Shown in pieces: positions 59,301-64,000 of a stretch of DNA of 64,000 nt. The stretch lies in NCBI RefSeq assembly GCF_024713975.1, contig NC_091096.1, positions 24,763,458 through 24,827,457 on the forward strand, written 5' to 3'. Each line of letters opens with the position of its first letter. Position 1 is the stretch's first letter. The translations under genes were made by a program, and so were the position numbers. This stretch comes from Paralichthys olivaceus (lineage: Eukaryota > Chordata > Actinopteri > Pleuronectiformes > Paralichthyidae). The notes under the pieces were generated by a model that saw only the letters and a list, made by a program, of their open reading frames with translations, had not been told where the DNA came from and did no database searches.

Positions 59301-62060
59301 GAAGTCAAGTCAGGATTGGGCGAACATGACGGCTGCTCCAGTTGTTGGAGGTGACTTCTTGTGCCTTGTTGATCGGGGTGCAGACTTAAGTGAAACACTG
59401 CTCCCACTGAAAGCAATATACATCATGGAACTTAAGTTTAGTTTGGGACACGCTGAGCCCTTTCGAGGATTGTAAAGATCATTATAAAGATAATCCTATG
59501 TAAAAGCACTGTACACCGATGTTGACCCATGAGACGTGGAGGTGGAAGGTGGGACTTTGTGCTGAACCATGTGAGAGCTGCACTCTTTCTCTCTCAGCTT
59601 CTCTGATCTGTGACACTGGTGGGAGACGCTGTATATCTGTTGTTAGTGCCTGCGCTACCAATGGCAATGATTCCAGTGGGGCTTCCAACAGAACAGGATG
59701 TGGCGTCTGCTCTGGGGTTTCAGATCTGCTCTCAGCAGAATTTGCCATGCCTGAAGCAATCAGATTATTAGAGACAAAATAAAAGCCATACTTGAGAAAC
59801 TCGAGCTTTGACCTTCCGCCAAACAAGTTACAGAGAACAAACGTCAGCATCAGCAGTAGTTGTACTTTAAAGGTTCTGTCAGTAGATTCATACCCGATCT
59901 TTCCAGTCACAGTCGCACACAAGTAGTTCTCGGCATAGTCCACCCAACTATTTTACACTTTCCTGCAAATAAGACACAAAAGTAGACATTTGGATAATAC
60001 TAGTTTCTGTAACGGTTTGCCCAATGGTTATAGAATTGTGGATGTTCAGCACTTTAAGGACTTGATGCATTAAGGAGTTGATCCTTGTTGTCAGAAACAG
60101 CAGATCTCAGCCCATGATCCATTAAGTATCTTGTGAACTCCAATTCTTCATGGAGACTGTGTTGAGTGAAATGATCAGAAGCCAGAGCAGCCACTAAAAG
60201 GACCTTGTGTTGAAATTGTTAAGTTTATGTCTCTGTTCACAGCAGTTGGACATTGTCCAGTTTTCTACTTATGGTCACGGCGTCCACTGAAATTCCTGTA
60301 ATCCTACGTAGGCATGTTGCTGATCGTTGGGTGGATACAAATACGGAGCGAAGAAAGAGCAGCTCCTTCCTTCAGATTGTATCTTTCAGGGCTTTTATTA
60401 GATGTTCTACATTTCTGTAGCACTCTGCTCTGTGTGACCTGTCTTTTTCCTGGGTTTAAAAGTAACAGCTAGGATTGCTATTCTATTTAGTTGTTCAAGC
60501 ACTGGTTGCTCCTCTGGTTGGAGTTGATCAGTTCAGAGCTCAATGTATTAGCTTTATGATGCATACAAGGTTTTTAGCGTCACACTCGAGTGTCAATAGA
60601 CTTGCAGCAGCTGTGAGGGTGAAGTCTTAGGCGGTGTTGGGTGCTCTGCTGACTGGCTTCCTGTTTAATACTGTATGTGATGTGACTGAGCATGAAGTGG
60701 AACAGATGTTTATGTCTGTCAGTTGTTGACGAACTGTCGGCAGATTAGATGTTTAAACCTTGAAACTTTAGTGTTGTGAAACTAGGGGCTGGTAACCCGA
60801 ACTATTCTTACTCATTCCAGTTATACTGGTGGATCATGGTTAGGTGTGGGGGGTGGGCATTTATGAACTGGGGTTGAAAAAGACAGTGCTTGTCTTGCTG
60901 TTATTTATTGATGACCACGGCTCTCTGAGGTGGACGAAATGTTTCCACAGACCGATCACTCTTTGAAACGTTCATGTCATCTCCGCGGCCTCTCCAACAA
61001 GAATGGTTTTTTTAGGCACGGTACTGTCTGTCCCTTTAAATCACTTTCATTCTGATACCGTTTACTGCAGGGGCATTTGTCATGGCTGTTCTTTTAGACA
61101 TCTTTAGCACAACGTAGTTTTTGCAACATTTTGTTCATAGGGTTTCACTACGATAGCGTTTATTAATGGCAACACTTCAGAATACTGTAAAAGTACCTTG
61201 TTATTTTGGTGAGTGGTGTGATAAACTTGAGCCTGTCCTGTGATATTTAAGTGTAGCTTTTAAGTATTTGAATGGTCTGAGGCTGCTGAATGAAACAAAC
61301 CCATCGTTTCTAAACAAGGCACTTGCTTTGTATAATCTTTGAGCAATAGCAAGGACAGAATGTCTTCTTTTTTTTTAAATCAGAACGCAAGATCAGGAAT
61401 ACTTTTTAACAATGTCGGACCAGGTTTCCTGTGAATCGGTGACTTGAGTGCATCGTTGCTCAGAGGGACTTGCTGTAGCCAAGGACTCTGTATTTGCCTG
61501 TTCACAAAGGACAATTAATCATTGTGGCTCAGTTTTTTGTTAGTGTGGACTGTGAAAGACTGTCACAGACGACTGTGTTCATCAGGTAACGAAAAGGAGG
61601 AGGGAAGCAAGTGCCACACTCACTGGAAATCCCTGTAAAAATGGACCTGAACGGCGTCTTGCCTCATTCAAGATACTGTGCTGCCTCTGGAGACTCACAG
61701 GGCCACTGGAGGAGAAAACCAGTCTTAACACAGCTGATTGTCTGAGTGACAAGAGGATGAGAGCTGTATCAGAATAGTTTTTTTTTGTCTTTTCATATCT
61801 GTAGGTGAATTACAATACTTGTGTTTATAGTTACTGAGGTGTCAGGGTTGTTCCGTTTGCAATAAATGGTATATTCTGCTGTGTACAGTTACATTTTTTA
61901 ATTAAAAAAATTGTACTTGTTTCTATTTTTTGTGTGATGTTTCAAAAAGAACAAAATTATTTTAAAGTGTAAAGGAAATCTTAGTATTTTTTTAGTTTTT
62001 TTTTTTGTCTTAAAATATTGATGCAGGATTTATTCTTTAAATAAATAAATTCTTCTGTGT
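56339..62060 (+). other. probable araf 3' UTR and downstream region
   Basis: No splice-supported coding sequence was found. Poly(A) signals AATAAA at 61861 and 62040 would give a 3' UTR of about 5.5 kb; earlier ends are possible. The block around 59.2-59.95 kb is listed separately. The end of araf and the minus-strand tetraspanin converge, with about 1.1 kb between the last signal and the tetraspanin stop codon. Confidence 0.4.
59217..59950 (-). repeat. repeat-like block with a 153-codon minus-strand open frame
   Basis: The minus-strand frame 59943-59482 is the longest unexplained one in the window that is not in a gene. It has a hydrophobic stretch VQLLLMLTFVLCNLFGG and no recognised domain. 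The nucleotide composition and phrases such as ACTACTGCTGATGCTGACG look like a fish interspersed repeat rather than a conserved gene. Its position inside the presumed araf 3' UTR supports this. Confidence 0.35.
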
Positions 62061-63172
62061 TACCTGCTTGTATTTAACTTTTTCTGCTCGCTTCGCACAT
62101 CTCTTGTGAGACGGCCGGAATCGTGTTTAGTTTGTTTCTGTATTTTGAAAGAACATATTTTGTCTTAAATGTGATTAACAAGGGGGAACTGAACATATAA
62201 CACGAATGGCTGACAGAGAAGAAGTGTTGGTTGAACAGGATCAAAAGAGGAAGTGGTTAAATTGACAGCTTCACCACGGATCGGTGAACTGAGCTAAACA
62301 GGAAACGCTTATAAGAACATGTAGATGTGTCAAAATGGAGGATACAGTTTTTAATACTGTAAACAATATTTTATTGGTATTTTATAGTTTTTTTTAATTT
62401 TGTCAGTTAATGTTTGTGGAATAATGTGATATAGATTGTAATTATTAAAACATTATTCCTGATGAAATGTAATAAGTGTGGAGATGTTTGCACAGACACA
62501 CATAGCATTTAACACAGCCTTATCTCATCAGATCATGTGATTTGGACGGCATCTGAAACATTTTTAGTTTTGCATGTACACGAGAAAGTCTGCGGAGTTA
62601 AAAATGGAACACAATGCAGCTCTCATCGCTGTGTTCAAAAATATTAAACATGATTCTGATCTCAGAAAGCTGTGAAAGACAAACCTGTACAATAAATAAT
62701 TCTGAAATACAAAGGTAAAAGATTTGTTGTTTACAAGTGAATATAGTCTATAACATGTCATCAGCAGGTGTTACTGTGAGCAAGGACAATGTTCTACAGC
62801 TACACTGGAGATGCAGCCTCATGTCCTGTTTAACAATATTTTTTCAATTGAGCAAGATTTTAGCTAGTGAGTGCTGCTTGTGTTGCTGTAAAACATTTTT
62901 GAAAAAAAACAAATATTTTTACACAATGAGATTTAAATTGTAATTGATGATTAACTCGAACTCAACATAGAGACCTTTGTCATTTATGGTTAAAAATATT
63001 ACTGTTTTTGTCGCCACGGAAAAGGGACAACATTTAATCAACAGTTATTTACATTTGCCAACAGTAGATTTGTGAATAATGAAGCAAAATGTTCAGCTCT
63101 CTTTGAACGGCCAAATAGTTTTCTGAGGGGGGCCTAATTTGGTCCATAGGCCACTGTTTGCCCTCCACTGGT

Positions 63173-63244
63173 CTATAACTTGTAGCCCAGTCCAGATCGA
63201 CTGATGTGGCAGAAGAGCGTCATGGCGAAACACATCCCCAAAAC
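63173..63244 (-). CDS. tetraspanin, last coding exon only (partial gene)
   Basis: A 72-nt minus-strand exon has an acceptor ending TTTGTGACAG (plus positions 63245 upward) and reads LGMCFAMTLF...SGLGYKL, then TAG. It encodes the end of a fourth transmembrane helix (hydrophobic Leu/Met/Phe run) and a short cytoplasmic tail. The length (23 residues), phase 0 start and the pattern LGM-F-MTLF-HI-R-G--Y match the final exon of TSPAN9/TSPAN4-type tetraspanins as I remember them. The remaining exons lie beyond the right edge. The gene is convergent with araf. Identity to the exact tetraspanin is uncertain; a chance 24-codon open frame cannot be excluded from this alone. Confidence 0.6.
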   Translation of the reverse strand, partial: VLGMCFAMTLFCHISRSGLGYKL

Positions 63245-64000
63245 CTGTCACAAACAAGAACAGACAAATACTGAACATGACATACACTTGTTACCTGATG
63301 TTTGGTTCTGCACACAACAGCTCTTAACGCTTTTAACTGATTTTTTAATTATTTCTTTGTTTGGTCGCAGAATAAACATTGTTATAGTTGTCCTGTATTT
63401 ATCGACCACCATTAGTGTCCCAATAAGACATGGACCAAACTAAAAAGTCTTTTTATACATCAAATACATTTTTTGAAGATGACATCTGTCATTTTAAGTT
63501 GATCTCATCACACTGATGTATGTTCTAGTGCTCATGCTTCTGAAAGCTTGCTATAAAAAAGCAGTGAGACATGACTGACAGCTGAGATTGCATTGACTGG
63601 TCGTGTATTGACAAGACTTGGCCAACACAGCTCTGCCCCATGATCACTACTGTGCCGCAGTCCGGGATATTTTGGCTTCATTTTTGCGCAGTGGGATGTC
63701 CATGGTCATACAGTCCCCAGTGAGGTGGGTCTATCAGAGCTTTTTTTTACAGAGATGTGCTAATAACACTACTGTTTCCTCCACAAGTTCCTTTGTAGAA
63801 ACTCAAAGCACAATTCATGTGCTTAGATGTTGAGTGGAGAAATGAACAACAACCTCTTGCCTAGCACTTTGGTGGTTACATTTAATAAAGGGTAAAGGCA
63901 GCAGGCACAAACAGACTCAACAAGCTCATTGGGAAAGCTAGCTCTGTCCTGGGAGTGGAACTTGAGTCTCTTACAACAACATGTATAATAGTGCAATATT
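63245..64000. other. tetraspanin last intron with a possible LINE fragment
   Basis: Mostly non-coding intronic sequence. At 63895-63978 the plus strand reads AGTNRLNKLIGKASSVLG then VELESL. This resembles the segment after the reverse-transcriptase domain in fish non-LTR elements (NKLI-KASSVLG). The segment 63618-63760 has above-average GC and looks repeat-derived, but I cannot name it. Confidence 0.45.

Overview
The window is animal nuclear DNA, almost certainly from a ray-finned (teleost) fish. Genes are split into many short exons with GT-AG introns. The interspersed repeats are of fish type (Tc1-like, hAT-like, L2/Rex-like LINE remnants, a tRNA-derived SINE), and CA/GT microsatellites are abundant. 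The predicted proteins match human TRAF2, RABL6, IMP4 and ARAF closely but are diverged. All homology calls are from memory of these families; no search was run.

Layout. 1-6.6 kb: no gene recognised, only repeats. 6.6-17.4 kb, minus strand: traf2, ten coding exons, complete, 569 codons, with a relic Tc1 transposase and an L2-like fragment in its introns. 17.4-23.1 kb: divergent intergenic/5' region with a 25-bp minisatellite, a SINE, a LINE 3' end, a long (GT)n tract and a CpG-rich probable rabl6 promoter at about 21.2-21.6 kb. 23.1-33.6 kb, plus: rabl6, fifteen coding exons plus one candidate 30-nt cassette exon, then a long 3' UTR to about 36.9 kb. 37.3-42.5 kb, plus: imp4, nine coding exons, the first holding only the ATG. 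43.7-56.3 kb, plus: araf, fifteen coding exons after a non-coding first exon that carries a small uORF. A hAT-like element with an 8-bp target duplication sits in its last intron. 56.3-62 kb: probable long araf 3' UTR containing a repeat-like block. 63.17-63.24 kb, minus: last coding exon of a tetraspanin gene that continues beyond the window.

The genes are unrelated housekeeping or signalling genes, not a cooperating cluster: TRAF2 is a TNF-receptor adaptor, RABL6 an atypical GTPase, IMP4 a U3 snoRNP/pre-rRNA processing factor, ARAF a MAPK-pathway kinase. TRAF2 and RABL6 are also neighbours in human 9q34.3 (from memory), so that divergent pair looks like ancient linkage; IMP4 and ARAF lie on other human chromosomes.

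I found no new biological system. The observations most worth checking are: a 68-residue Gly/Ala/Pro-rich expansion confined to one traf2 exon; a phase-preserving 30-nt candidate exon and a GC-AG intron in rabl6; uORFs in the araf leader, one split by an intron; ancestral kinase residues (SSYY and APE) in fish ARAF; and three strong inverted repeats.
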